A stretch of DNA of 64,000 bases from Goleter apudmare HA4340-LM2 (lineage in GTDB: Bacteria > Cyanobacteriota > Cyanobacteriia > Cyanobacteriales > Nostocaceae): positions 26,426 to 90,425 of the forward strand of contig JAHHHF010000097.1 of NCBI GenBank assembly GCA_019359495.1. The letters are read 5' to 3'. This document shows positions 1-8,885 of this stretch, piece by piece. A model generated the notes under the pieces. It was not told where the DNA came from. It worked only from the letters and a program-made list of their open reading frames with translations, and made no database searches. Positions within the stretch are counted from its first letter, which is position 1. Each line of letters opens with the position of its first letter. The translations under genes were made by a program, and so were the position numbers.

Positions 1-1263
1 GGTTATCAAGTGCGATCGCTTGTACGAGATATTGACAAAGCCCGCTCAATTCTAGGTAATAATGTTGATTTAGTAGCTGCGGATATCACTAAGCCAGAAA
101 CGTTAAATTCTCTAGTTATGGCTAATATCCAAGCCGTAATATGTTGTACAGCAGTACGTGTACAACCAGTGGAAGGTGATACAGCAAATCGAGATAAATA
201 TTATCAAGGCGTCAAATTTTATCAACCTGAAATCATTGGTGACACTCCAGAAAATGTGGAATATCAAGGTGTAAAAAACTTGGTAGAAGCGGCGAAAAAA
301 TATTTACCACAATCAAATGAAAAACTAATATTTGACTTTACGAATCCATCAGCAGAATTAAAAAACTACTGGGGTGCTTTAGATGATGTAGTCATGGGTG
401 GTGTGAGTGCTAGCAACATCATCTTTGTGGAAAATACAGCTTTATTCACTGGTAATGTTTCCACGGCTAACTCTGGAGGATTTGCTTCTGTCAGAAGCAA
501 GAATTTTGATCCACCCTACAATTTATCTGGCTACGAAGGTATAAAATTGCGTGTTAGAGGTGACGCTCAACGTTACAAAATATTTCTCCGCACAGATGCT
601 AAATGGGATGGGTTAGGTTATAGCTACTCATTTGACACTGTAGCTAATACTTGGATAGATATTCGCATTCCCTTTGCAGATTTAATTCCTGTGTTTCGGG
701 CAAAAGTTGTTAAAGATGTTTCACCAATTGACACTAGTAGAGTTTGTTCTTGGCAATTGATGTTGAGTAAGTTTGAATATGATGGTGCTTTAAATCCCCA
801 ATTTTCACCTGGTGGTTTCTCTTTGCAAGTGGAATCGATTAAAGCTTATGGAGGTGAGACTTTACCGCAGTTTGTGCTCGTGAGTTCAGCAGGGGTAACT
901 CGTCCTGGACGCCCAGGAATTAATTTGGATGAAGAACCTCCAGCCGTCAGATTAAATGACCAATTGGGCGGAATTTTAACTTGGAAATTGAAAGGAGAAG
1001 ATAGTTTAAGAACAAGTGGAATTCCCTACACGATTATTAGACCTTGTGCATTAACAGAAGAGTCAGGTGGGAAAGAACTAATATTTGAGCAAGGCGATAA
1101 TATTAAGGGCAAAATCAGCCGTGATGATGTTGCAGAACTTTGTGTGCAAGCGCTGCAACAACCTCAAGCATCTCACCTCACTTTTGAAGTCAAGGCGGGA
1201 GAAAATAGCACCTTATCTAGTAATTGGGAGCAGCTATTTTCTAACTTATATCCTGATCAGTAG
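1..1263 (+). CDS. SDR-family protein with inserted CIA30 domain (HCF173-like), 5' partial
   Basis: The reading frame is open to the window edge: the codons before the first in-frame GTG (position 10) encode Gly-Tyr-Gln, continuing into VRSLVRD, which is typical just after the first strands of an NAD(P)-binding fold. The true start is therefore upstream. Residues about 1-100 and 285-417 (counted from the GTG) form an atypical short-chain dehydrogenase (FVLVSSAGVTRPGRP, then YTIIRPCALTEE). Residues about 106-280 are a CIA30 domain (LIFDFTNP, DDVVMGGVS, SPGGFSLQVESI). This nested architecture is known from plant HCF173, which promotes psbA translation, and from its cyanobacterial relatives, so a photosystem II assembly or translation role is plausible but inferred. 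The C-terminal DDVAELCVQAL motif is usual for NmrA/Ycf39-type SDRs. Confidence 0.85.
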   Translation, partial: GYQVRSLVRDIDKARSILGNNVDLVAADITKPETLNSLVMANIQAVICCTAVRVQPVEGDTANRDKYYQGVKFYQPEIIGDTPENVEYQGVKNLVEAAKKYLPQSNEKLIFDFTNPSAELKNYWGALDDVVMGGVSASNIIFVENTALFTGNVSTANSGGFASVRSKNFDPPYNLSGYEGIKLRVRGDAQRYKIFLRTDAKWDGLGYSYSFDTVANTWIDIRIPFADLIPVFRAKVVKDVSPIDTSRVCSWQLMLSKFEYDGALNPQFSPGGFSLQVESIKAYGGETLPQFVLVSSAGVTRPGRPGINLDEEPPAVRLNDQLGGILTWKLKGEDSLRTSGIPYTIIRPCALTEESGGKELIFEQGDNIKGKISRDDVAELCVQALQQPQASHLTFEVKAGENSTLSSNWEQLFSNLYPDQ

Positions 1264-1379
1264 AAACTTGAAAAGGAAATAAACCCAAACTGAATATCGT
1301 ATCTAAGTGTAGATGCAAGCGAGTTAAACCGTTGAATTTAGGATAAGTAGATATTTATTTCCCCAAACAAGTAGAGCCA

Positions 1380-1721
1380 ATGTTTAACAAATTATTATTC
1401 GTTGGGGCTTTATTTGTGATGATTTGGCTTGGCTTCTTGTCCCATCCTGCGTCATCACAACAAGTCGAATCCCGCATTAACAACTTACAAGCAGACTTCC
1501 GGCGTTTTGAGTCACGATTAAATCGAATAGAAGCACAATTGAGTCAAACTCGCCAGTCTCCATCGCCCAGAACCAGCCCATCACCATCCCTAACTCCTAG
1601 GCGCAGTTTATCACAGACAGAACGCAATGATATGTTTGATAGACTGGCAACTCTGGTGATTGAATTAAAGCAGCAAGTGAATAAATTAGAAACGCGAGTT
1701 TCTCAGCTAGATCTGCGTTGA
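1380..1721 (+). CDS. small exported coiled-coil protein
   Basis: This encodes 113 residues. The N-terminus is a signal peptide (basic MFNK, hydrophobic segment to about residue 20, then SHPASSQQ as a likely cleavage region). Two amphipathic coiled-coil stretches follow, at about 28-57 (heptad-like NNLQADFRRFESRLNRIEAQ) and 80-113, separated by a Pro/Ser/Thr-rich linker (SPSPRTSPSPSLTPRR). I do not recognise a named family. Its position downstream of the SDR/CIA30 gene in the same direction does not by itself link the two. The composition suggests a periplasmic or cell-envelope protein that oligomerises through the coiled coils. Confidence 0.7.
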   Translation: MFNKLLFVGALFVMIWLGFLSHPASSQQVESRINNLQADFRRFESRLNRIEAQLSQTRQSPSPRTSPSPSLTPRRSLSQTERNDMFDRLATLVIELKQQVNKLETRVSQLDLR

Positions 1722-1998
1722 AGCTTGATGGGGTGACATCGATAAAAGGCTGATAAAAGATTGCAGAAATCTTCGTAGACAAGGTAAGAATATTACCTAA
1801 TACAAGATATCTACCCCAGATAAAAATTCAGGATTTTTAGCTTTAAATCTCTGGCTTTTAGAACAAATAAGCGAAGCGAAATTGGTTCTGCTAGGGGAGT
1901 GATAATAAGCCCAAAACACAATTCATCATATCAATAGTTGACTCTCCAGTTGACTAGAGATTTTAGAATGTAATCAGAAAAATATTCAGATAATCACT

Positions 1999-2652
1999 AT
2001 GCAACTCCCTCACCTGAAAAACGGGTTTTTGGCATTTACCTTAGTAGCGATCGCCTCTTTTAGTAATGTCGTGTTAGCATCCTGTTCTCCAACTAGTTCC
2101 CAAAGTCAAGCCCCAAACCATCATAGTGGGATGAACCACAACACAACGATGGATTTAGGCCCAGCCGATGCTAACTATGATTTACGGTTCATTGATGCCA
2201 TGATTCCCCATCATCAAGGTGCAGTTGTCATGGCGAAAGAAGCACAGCAAAAATCACAACGTCCAGAAATTAAACAGCTAGCAGAGGAGATTATCAAAGC
2301 CCAAAACCAAGAAATTAGCCAAATGCAACAGTGGCGGACTGCTTGGTATCCCAAAGCTGGAGATCAACCAATGGCTTATAATGCTCATCATGGTCAGATG
2401 GTGGAGATGTCATCTGCACAAATGCAAGCCATGATGATGAACATGGATTTAGGTGCTGCTGATCAAGAGTTTGACCTCCGCTTTATTAAAGCTATGATTC
2501 CTCACCATGAAGCAGCTGTTACTATGGCTAAAGATGTTGTAAAAAAGTCTCAGCGTGCTGAAATTAAGAACTTGGCTCAAACAATTATCAAAGCACAAGA
2601 TGCTGAGATTAACCAAATGCAGCAATGGGGAACAGCTTGGTATAACAAGTAA
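1999..2652 (+). CDS. DUF305 lipoprotein with two DUF305 repeats
   Basis: This encodes 217 residues. An N-terminal hydrophobic segment ends in a lipobox-like VLASC, so the mature protein is probably lipid-anchored at that Cys. Two homologous DUF305 units follow. Each contains DLRFI(D/K)AMIPHH(Q/E)(G/A)AVxMAK and ends in AQxxEIxQMQQWxTAWY (about residues 55-115 and 150-215). DUF305 proteins adopt a ferritin-like four-helix fold. The conserved paired His and Met residues suggest metal binding, and some family members are found near copper-handling genes. The His/Met-rich linker (HNTTMDLG, YNAHHGQMVEMSSAQMQAMMMNMD) supports metal binding but does not prove it. No metal transporter lies nearby. 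Confidence 0.85.
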   Translation: MQLPHLKNGFLAFTLVAIASFSNVVLASCSPTSSQSQAPNHHSGMNHNTTMDLGPADANYDLRFIDAMIPHHQGAVVMAKEAQQKSQRPEIKQLAEEIIKAQNQEISQMQQWRTAWYPKAGDQPMAYNAHHGQMVEMSSAQMQAMMMNMDLGAADQEFDLRFIKAMIPHHEAAVTMAKDVVKKSQRAEIKNLAQTIIKAQDAEINQMQQWGTAWYNK

Positions 2653-2719
2653 TACCATATAGATTTTGCTTTGATTTTTGAACATATAGCGCTTCTCAAT
2701 TGCATAGAATACAATCCAT

Positions 2720-2748
2720 TCGTAGGGGCACAGCAATGCTGTGCCCTC
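2720..2748. repeat. hairpin repeat after the DUF305 gene
   Basis: Ten-base arms GGGCACAGCA (2726-2735) and TGCTGTGCCC (2737-2746) form a perfect inverted repeat around one base, preceded by CGTAG. It resembles a dispersed cyanobacterial repeat and could also act as a transcription end. There is no following T-run, so a terminator role is uncertain. The rest of the gap to 2896 holds a GC-rich stretch (about 2790-2845) and a short AGTTGTC/GACAACT hairpin. Confidence 0.55.
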
Positions 2749-2896
2749 TTGTGTATTGCATTCAAACGAGAACCGTTATATTTGCGTGGTGCGCGTTCGT
2801 GAAGCGTTTCGCAGAAAAGCGTAGCGCCAGCGCGATTAGTTGTCACTTTGGACAACTAATTGTTGTTGTCGCACTCCTATTCTGCTTATTTTCACA

Positions 2897-3868
2897 TCAC
2901 AAACCTAATTCTTCAGGCAAGCCCAACATAATATTCAAGTTTTGTACAGCCGCCCCCGATGCTCCCTTGCCCAAATTATCAAGTTGAGCGACTAGCAAGG
3001 CTTCTGGGGTAGAATCGTTGGCGAAGACGAAAACCTGCACAACATTTGTACCGTTCACCTTCATCACGTCTAAAAAAGTGCCATCTCGTAGCAGAGTAGC
3101 ATCTTGGAAAGGAGCCACCTGCACAAATTTTTCAGTTTGGAAGTATTCAGCGATCGCATTATAAATTACTTGCCCCGATGGTGGATGCTCTAAAGTCCAC
3201 AAAGGCAAAGGCACCTGCACCAACATTCCCTGCTCAAAATCCCCAACCGCAGGTACAAACAATGGCGGTGATGCTAACCCGGAATATTCATGCATTTCCT
3301 TAACATGCTTGTGTCCAAACTGCAAACCGTAAACACCATAGGGGTAGAGTGATGTTGCTGTGGTTTGCTGTTCATGAAAGCGATCGTACTTTTGAATGAG
3401 ATTCTTTCCGCCTCCAGAGTAGCCAGACACAGCATTAATTGTCACAGGAAAGCTACTAGGGAGAAGTCCCTTAGCTATCAGTGGACGAATACAAGCTAAA
3501 AATCCCGTGGGATAGCAACCGGGATTACTCACAAATTGAGCACTGGCAATTTTTTCTCGCTGTCCTGGATTTAGTTCTGGGAAGCCATAAACCCAGCCCT
3601 TAGCTGTGCGATGGGCACTACTAGCATCGAGGATTTTCACTGTAGAACTACTAACTAGGCTGACAGCTTCACGGGCTGCATCATCGGGTAAACAAAGAAT
3701 GACAACATCAACAGCGTTGATCAGTTTTGCTCGCTCTATTGCATCCTTGCGCTTAGAGGCTTCAATGCTAACCAACTCGATATCATCTCGTCCATTGAGG
3801 CGTGAGTGAATCTGCAAGCCTGTGGTTCCCGATTCCCCATCAATGAAAATCTTAGGTTTAGTAGTCAT
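2897..3868 (-). CDS. argC: N-acetyl-gamma-glutamyl-phosphate reductase, class 2 form
   Basis: This enzyme makes N-acetyl-glutamate semialdehyde from N-acetyl-glutamyl phosphate with NADPH, in arginine synthesis. The ATG at 3868 (MTTKPKIFIDGESGTTG) is chosen because the 47 upstream codons of the open frame show no family resemblance; it gives 323 residues. Visible features are the N-terminal nucleotide-binding GESGTTGLQI, the active-site region FVSNPGCYPTGFLA with the catalytic Cys, and GYSGGGKN. The roughly 320-residue length and this N-terminus mark the short ArgC2 type, distinct from the 352-residue class 1 ArgC encoded at 51642-52700. No other arginine genes are adjacent. Which of the two supplies arginine flux, or whether this one acts on another acyl-phosphate, cannot be told from sequence alone. 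Confidence 0.9.
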   Translation of the reverse strand: MTTKPKIFIDGESGTTGLQIHSRLNGRDDIELVSIEASKRKDAIERAKLINAVDVVILCLPDDAAREAVSLVSSSTVKILDASSAHRTAKGWVYGFPELNPGQREKIASAQFVSNPGCYPTGFLACIRPLIAKGLLPSSFPVTINAVSGYSGGGKNLIQKYDRFHEQQTTATSLYPYGVYGLQFGHKHVKEMHEYSGLASPPLFVPAVGDFEQGMLVQVPLPLWTLEHPPSGQVIYNAIAEYFQTEKFVQVAPFQDATLLRDGTFLDVMKVNGTNVVQVFVFANDSTPEALLVAQLDNLGKGASGAAVQNLNIMLGLPEELGL

Positions 3869-4024
3869 GCCTTTAGTTACCACAAGAAGAAATACCAGAT
3901 ATGAGATTTTGTTGTAGCAAGACCCCATACTCCACAGGATACAGGATGGGGTACGCAATCTAACCCTATATCCACAATCGTTAACTTGGTGAACAACCAG
4001 GGCGAACAACTCCGGGGTTGTTCT

Positions 4025-5473
4025 CTAGCGATGGAGTTTCACCTGCAATTCATCCTTGATGCGATTGAGAATAGAATTTTCATCAAGACTTGCCAATATT
4101 TTAGTAATTACTGCTTTTGGCCCATCTGGTCCCCAAGTTGCACCATTGGCTAGATAAGCTTTAGTCACTTGTCCAATTCCATAAGAAGAAACGCCAGCGA
4201 CACTGGCTTGGGTGATTGCTACGGTGACGTAAGGCCCTAAAGAAGCACCACCAGTCACAGGTGCTGTGATACCTAATAAGGTTTTCAACCCACTCAAGCC
4301 CAAGTTTGCCAACAGTTCACTAGCACCGATACCACCCATACTCAGGGCGATCTTTTGCAGCAATTGTACAGCACCAGTTTCTGTCATCGGGATGCCATAG
4401 AGTTTAGATAAACCCAAAATGAGAAAGATATCGATCGCAATACTGCTGAGTATATCTACTACTGTGATGGGATTAAGGGCGATCGCTACTGCTTTGGTCA
4501 TCACAGCTTTCCAAATTAACTGATTGGCTGCTTGTTCCCGAATCAGCAGTTTACGCTGCACTAACTGTTCATTCACAACGTCAGCATAAAGCATCGAGTT
4601 GAGGGCTACCAAAGCTTTACCCTCACGTTGCAAAATCTCTAAAATTTTCAGCTTCAGTTCCTCAACCTGGGCATTACCTGTACGCAATTGCACACCCCTA
4701 CTACCATCTGGGCGACGAACTGCGGTCTTCACTAAAGGTGAGGCCGCCGCCATGACAATTTCCAAGGGTGAAAGTAACTCCCGCACCCTGTCATCCCGAA
4801 TTTTGTGATAAATCGCCATCCGGTCGGCTTCTGGATACTGATCTACTTTGTTAAACACCAGGATGATTGGTTTACCAGCTTCCCGCAACTGTGACAAAGC
4901 CTCGTGTTCTATCTTCGTCATATCGCCAGCAATCACAAACAGAATCAGATCTGCCTGTTTGGCTATCTGTTCAGCTAACGCTGCACGAGTATCACCATCG
5001 ATTTCGTCTAGACCTGGTGTATCAATTAGTTCTACTTGAGATTGACCGACTGTTGGCAAAGTAACTCGCAAAGCACGTTCAGTTTCCCCAATCAACTCCT
5101 CCTGAATACTCCAGTTAACTCTTTGTGCAGCACGGGTCACACCATGCAGAGGGCCAGTTTCAAACACTGGTTGCCCAACCAAAGCATTGAGTAAGGAAGA
5201 TTTGCCACGCCCCACCATGCCAAAAGCCGCAATCTGCACCACCATACGATCCAACTTCCCCAGCATGGTTTCCAAATCTGTAATTTCTGTCTCTAGTCCG
5301 TGCTTTTCCTGAGGAGAGAGGTCAAGATTTGCTACCAAATTTCGCAGCGCTGTTTGTGCCTGTTTATAGTTGAGTTCGGCTTGAATATCTTCAAAGCTGA
5401 AAATTGCACTATCTAGTTCTTCCTCCCAAGTAGGTGAGTTGCTGTGATGAGGTTCGGGCAATGTTGAAGTCAT
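4025..5473 (-). CDS. dynamin/Era-like GTPase with C-terminal DUF697-type membrane region
   Basis: With the ATG at 5473 (MTSTLPEPHHSN) the protein has 482 residues; a longer frame begins at 5554 but its extra 27 codons look non-coding. The G-domain motifs are GMVGRGKSSLLNAL (P-loop), a switch-region Thr, LIDTPGLDEI (G3) and VFNKVDQ (G4). The C-terminal half has hydrophobic Ala/Gly-rich helices (AIALNPITVVDILSSIAIDI, and a segment around GASLGPYVTVAITQASVAG) typical of DUF697 membrane-associated GTPases. Proteins of this type are common in cyanobacteria, with largely unassigned roles in membrane or assembly processes. The gene lies just downstream of, and in the same direction as, nothing obvious; argC2 follows it after a short gap. 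Confidence 0.85.
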   Translation of the reverse strand: MTSTLPEPHHSNSPTWEEELDSAIFSFEDIQAELNYKQAQTALRNLVANLDLSPQEKHGLETEITDLETMLGKLDRMVVQIAAFGMVGRGKSSLLNALVGQPVFETGPLHGVTRAAQRVNWSIQEELIGETERALRVTLPTVGQSQVELIDTPGLDEIDGDTRAALAEQIAKQADLILFVIAGDMTKIEHEALSQLREAGKPIILVFNKVDQYPEADRMAIYHKIRDDRVRELLSPLEIVMAAASPLVKTAVRRPDGSRGVQLRTGNAQVEELKLKILEILQREGKALVALNSMLYADVVNEQLVQRKLLIREQAANQLIWKAVMTKAVAIALNPITVVDILSSIAIDIFLILGLSKLYGIPMTETGAVQLLQKIALSMGGIGASELLANLGLSGLKTLLGITAPVTGGASLGPYVTVAITQASVAGVSSYGIGQVTKAYLANGATWGPDGPKAVITKILASLDENSILNRIKDELQVKLHR

Positions 5474-5755
5474 GTCAATTTTAGATTCTGGATTTACCTC
5501 ACTTTTGATCCTAGTTATTTTTAGCAAGGGTTGGCGAACATGAGCCAGAAGCAAGGGACTAGGTTACAGAAGTAAGCTTTAAAACATCTAGTTTATCTAA
5601 GAGGTTAGTGATAAAATTTACAGGTATTTTTCTCTTGTACTGATTATTGCCAACTGCAAACATGTAGTTTCAATCCGTAAGGGGCAAGGAGTGTCCGAAA
5701 AAGTAGTAGAGTGAAAAATGCATCTAGTAGCGTTAGGATATTGACTAAATCACCT

Positions 5756-6481
5756 GTGCGGAAAATCGTTATTGCCGGTAACTGGAAAATGTTCAAAACT
5801 CAGGCAGAGTCCCTGGAGTTTTTACAAGGATTTCTGCCCCACTTGGAGGAAACTCCCCACAACCGGGAAGTTTTATTATGCCCTCCCTTCACTGACTTAA
5901 ATAGTTTGTCCAAGAATTTACATGGTAGCCGTGTACAACTAGGAGCACAAAATGTCCACTGGGAAGAATATGGCGCCTACACAGGCGAAATTTCTGGCCC
6001 GATGCTGACAGAAATTGGTGTACGCTATGTAATTGTCGGTCATAGCGAACGACGACAATACTTTTGTGAAACGGACGCGACTGTAAATTTACGCCTGAAA
6101 GCTGCTCAAAGTTATAGTTTAACCCCAATTCTCTGTGTAGGCGAAACTAAACAACAACGAGATGCAGGGGAAACTGAATCACTGATTATTGCCCAGCTAA
6201 AAAAAGGCTTGGTTGATGTTGATCAAGATAATTTGGTGATTGCTTACGAACCGATTTGGGCAATTGGTACAGGCGATACCTGTGAAGCCATCGAGGCTAA
6301 TCGGGTAATTGGCTTAATTCGCAGCCAGCTGATGAATCCCAATGTATCAATTCAATATGGTGGCTCAGTCAAGCCCAATAATATTGATGAGATTATGGCG
6401 CAACCAGAAATTGATGGCGTCCTAGTTGGAGGAGCGAGTTTAGAACCTGAGAGTTTCGCCAGGATTGTCAACTATAAGTAG
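5756..6481 (+). CDS. tpiA: triosephosphate isomerase
   Basis: This enzyme interconverts dihydroxyacetone phosphate and glyceraldehyde 3-phosphate in glycolysis and the Calvin cycle. The GTG at 5756 ([14 protein letters not shown]) gives 241 residues, the usual cyanobacterial length. The frame is open to an earlier GTG at 5711, which would add 15 atypical residues. Key motifs are NWKM (substrate Lys), [10 protein letters not shown] (catalytic His), [11 protein letters not shown] (catalytic Glu, start of loop 6), [10 protein letters not shown] and GVLVGGASL (phosphate binding). folP follows on the same strand 73 bases downstream, with a hairpin in between. Confidence 0.95.
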   Translation: MRKIVIAGNWKMFKTQAESLEFLQGFLPHLEETPHNREVLLCPPFTDLNSLSKNLHGSRVQLGAQNVHWEEYGAYTGEISGPMLTEIGVRYVIVGHSERRQYFCETDATVNLRLKAAQSYSLTPILCVGETKQQRDAGETESLIIAQLKKGLVDVDQDNLVIAYEPIWAIGTGDTCEAIEANRVIGLIRSQLMNPNVSIQYGGSVKPNNIDEIMAQPEIDGVLVGGASLEPESFARIVNYK

Positions 6482-6509
6482 TGTGATAGATATTATTCTC
6501 GTTTTCTCG

Positions 6510-6530
6510 TTCCCATGCTCTGCATGGGAA
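6510..6530. repeat. hairpin repeat between tpiA and folP
   Basis: The arms TTCCCATGC (6510-6518) and GCATGGGAA (6522-6530) are perfectly complementary around a 3-base loop. The context (CTCG before, TGTCTACGAAG after) resembles a dispersed Nostoc repeat. There is no T-run, so it is more likely a repeat or RNA-processing hairpin than a classic terminator. Confidence 0.6.
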
Positions 6531-6554
6531 TGTCTACGAAGAAGCTGTTGATGT

Positions 6555-7412
6555 ATGTCAAGTAATTTAATTATGCGCGATCGCTGTTTCCATTGGGGAC
6601 AGCAAACTTATCTTATGGGCGTTTTGAATGTGACACCTGATAGCTTTAGTGATGGCGGCGAGTTTAACAACACTGCTGCGGCTTTAGCACAAGCACAAAC
6701 AATGGTAGCAGCTGGTGCTGACATCATTGATATTGGTGGTCAATCTACTCGACCAGGCGCAGTGCAAATCAGTTTGGCAGAAGAACTTGATCGGGTAATG
6801 TCTGTGTTACAGGTGCTACGTCCGGTGATTACCTTACCGATTTCTGTGGATACGACTAGATCTGCTGTGGCTAGGACTGCTGTGGCTGCTGGAGCCGACT
6901 TGATCAATGATATTTCTGGCGGCACGTTTGACTCAGAAATGTTGCCAACCGTTGCTGAATTGGATGTACCTATTATACTGATGCACATCCGGGGAAACCC
7001 GCAGACTATGCAACAACAAACCGATTATCAGGATGTGATGGGGGAAATTGAAAGTTTTTTGGCAAAGCAAATTGCGGCAGCAACGGCTGTGGGTGTTAAC
7101 CCAGATAAAATTATCATTGATCCTGGCATTGGCTTTGCTAAGAACTATGAGCAAAATTTAGAAATTTTTCGCCGCTTGCGGTCATTAGCAGCGCTCAACT
7201 GCCCTATTTTAATAGGAGCATCCCGCAAAAGTTTTATTGGTCGGATTTTAAATCAACCAGATCCCAAAGCACGAGTCTGGGGAACGGCGGCGGCTTGTTG
7301 TGCTGCTATCTTTAATGGTGCAGATATCCTCCGCGTTCACGATGTGCAAGAAATGCGCGATGTCTCTCTAGTTGCTGATGCATTGTGTCGAGACAAGTGT
7401 GAATCTAAGTAG
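6555..7412 (+). CDS. folP: dihydropteroate synthase
   Basis: This enzyme joins p-aminobenzoate to 6-hydroxymethyl-7,8-dihydropterin pyrophosphate in folate synthesis. The 285 residues show the complete TIM-barrel motif set: LMGVLNVTPDSFSDGG, DIGGQSTRPGA, ISVDTTRSAVA, LINDISGG, IIIDPGIGFAKNYEQNL, ILIGASRKSFIG and ILRVHDV. The start is MSSNLIMRDRCFHWGQQ; the second Met (residue 7) is an alternative. The 3' end overlaps the convergent SPFH gene by 8 bases, so the two transcripts are antisense at their ends. Confidence 0.96.
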   Translation: MSSNLIMRDRCFHWGQQTYLMGVLNVTPDSFSDGGEFNNTAAALAQAQTMVAAGADIIDIGGQSTRPGAVQISLAEELDRVMSVLQVLRPVITLPISVDTTRSAVARTAVAAGADLINDISGGTFDSEMLPTVAELDVPIILMHIRGNPQTMQQQTDYQDVMGEIESFLAKQIAAATAVGVNPDKIIIDPGIGFAKNYEQNLEIFRRLRSLAALNCPILIGASRKSFIGRILNQPDPKARVWGTAAACCAAIFNGADILRVHDVQEMRDVSLVADALCRDKCESK

Positions 7413-8247
7413 TGCCATTACCAGTATTTTTGGTATGACCTTCAGTGTTAGCTGACTCAGCAATAATCTCTTTGATCATATCGCCTGATTTGCCCGGATC
7501 TACAAAGACAACTTTGGCATTTTGGCTCTCACCGAGTCTGTAGCTGGCATTAATGTAATCTTGAGCTACAAGATACCGCAAAATATCCTTACTTTCAGGA
7601 TTAGAACGCAACGCTTCCGCAATAATCTGCATCGATGTCATCGTTCCCTCTGCTTTTTTAATTGCAGCTTGTCGTTCTCCTTCTGCTTCGGAAATCAAGG
7701 CGCGTTTTTTGATTTCAGCAGCCCGTTCCTCTTCCATTGACTTACGTACACTCTCTGGTGGTGTAATTCTTTGAATATCTAGCCGGATAATCTCAACGCC
7801 CCAATCGGCTGTGATGTTATTTAACTGGTCTAAAATGGCTCTATCCATTTCGGCCCGGGCGACGTTGGTTTCTTCTACAGTGTTTTGGGCAATGATCTCC
7901 CGCAGGGTAGTTGTGGCTAGTTGCATCAACGCCCCTTGGAGGTCTTCAATGGCATAGAAGCTTCTTTCCATATCTCGGATGCGCCAGAAGAGAATAGCAT
8001 CAACTTCCAAATAGATATTATCTTTAGTGATCACATTTTGCGGCTTGATGTCTATATATTGTTCTCGTGTCGTATCCTCCATGACTATCTGATCGACCAA
8101 GGGCACAATAAAGTTTAGTCCTGGCTTGAGTTTGCGATGATACCGCCCTAGTCGTTCGACTAAAGCTTCATTACCTTGATTGATTAATTTGGCAGATCCT
8201 AATGCATAACCTATAAGCGCTAAGACTATAGCAATGATTGGCTCCAT
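7405..8247 (-). CDS. SPFH/stomatin-like membrane protein
   Basis: This encodes 280 residues. The N-terminal hydrophobic helix is at about 2-18 (PIIAIVLALIGYALGSA). The SPFH (band 7) domain covers about 20-190 (NQGNEALVERLGRYHRKLKPGL; DNIYLEVDAILFWRI; QLATTTLREII). A helical Ala/Glu-rich flotillin-like segment follows at about 180-220 (EEERAAEIKKRALISEAEGERQA), then a conserved tail (YLVAQDYINASYRLG). Such proteins form large membrane-bound oligomers that organise membrane microdomains or regulate FtsH-type proteases. Here the partner is unknown, and no NfeD-like gene is adjacent. The tail after about residue 265 is Thr/Asn-rich and low in complexity. Confidence 0.9.
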   Translation of the reverse strand: MEPIIAIVLALIGYALGSAKLINQGNEALVERLGRYHRKLKPGLNFIVPLVDQIVMEDTTREQYIDIKPQNVITKDNIYLEVDAILFWRIRDMERSFYAIEDLQGALMQLATTTLREIIAQNTVEETNVARAEMDRAILDQLNNITADWGVEIIRLDIQRITPPESVRKSMEEERAAEIKKRALISEAEGERQAAIKKAEGTMTSMQIIAEALRSNPESKDILRYLVAQDYINASYRLGESQNAKVVFVDPGKSGDMIKEIIAESANTEGHTKNTGNGTT

Positions 8248-8717
8248 ATATGCTCCAATTTAGCTTTTGGCGAAAGATATTTTAGTTTAAAGGACATGTT
8301 ACTCCCTTGTCCTACTTTTAAGTCTAATGTTTTGAGTCTGTAATTTTACGAACACCAGCCGTGTGATCAGATGACGAGTAACACCATATCTTGTGTGTCA
8401 AGCTCAGACAAGAGTGTTTAGCGGAATGCGATCGCTATTAAAGCACCTAGATTACATACTGGCAAGAAATACTTTGTTTCGTATTCAACTTTACTCACAT
8501 CTAAATCAGAATGCTGGTAATTCTCCTCCCAACACACTGGGCGATCGCAGATTTGATCAATGAGATGACTTTACACAAGTATTTCTTAAATATTAAGTAA
8601 ATATTATTAATTAAAAAATATAAATAACTAAAACTCATTTACTAATCACAGGGAAATCATTGCTTGTTTGTAACTATTCCGTTATATTTCTTTACATAAA
8701 GATACGAAATCAAATAA
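8248..8717. other. 470-base non-coding stretch upstream of the small-protein/ocp unit
   Basis: I see no gene here. It is AT-rich towards the 3' end (runs of TATTAATTAAAAAATATAAATAAC near 8605-8635) and carries two HIP1-type GCGATCGC-like sites. It must contain the promoter of the divergent SPFH gene and probably that of the small light-harvesting-like gene at 8718. Confidence 0.4.
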
Positions 8718-8885
8718 ATGCGTGATGCCACTAATGACAGAGGCACTCTGAATCACTATTCAGTCGAGCCAGTAGTCTACGTTGCTGAATATCCCAACCA
8801 AGAGCAACAGTACCGCTACGCATTTCAGGAAGCGATAGCGGTCATGCTGATATTTTCAGCCCTAACTGTTGTCGTTGTGAGCTAA
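8718..8885 (+). CDS. 55-residue single-helix protein, ssl1498-type light-harvesting-like
   Basis: I translated this frame by hand: MRDATNDRGTLNHYSVEPVV, then YVAEYPNQEQQYRYAFQEAI, then AVMLIFSALTVVVVS and a TAA stop. It has a soluble N-terminal half with the pattern LNxYxVEPxVYxAEYPxxEQQxRY and one C-terminal transmembrane helix (about 41-54). That pattern resembles the cyanobacterial ssl1498-type small light-harvesting-like proteins, as I recall them. It starts 126 bases before the end of the leader of ocp on the same strand, so co-expression with photoprotection is plausible. It is below the usual 60-residue cut-off and easily missed. A chlorophyll-binding role is not shown: I do not see the ExxNGRxAMxG motif of Hlips. 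Confidence 0.75.
   Translation: MRDATNDRGTLNHYSVEPVVYVAEYPNQEQQYRYAFQEAIAVMLIFSALTVVVVS

Noticed and set aside
2449..2855. Two overlapping antisense frames of 92-95 codons over the DUF305 gene end and its downstream repeat
   Set aside because: They run through the coding strand of a real gene and a repeat, with Cys-rich unnatural composition.
5664..5680. GTTTCAATCCGTAAGGGG resembles the start of a cyanobacterial CRISPR repeat
   Set aside because: Only one copy is present, with no spacing or second repeat nearby and no cas genes in the window.
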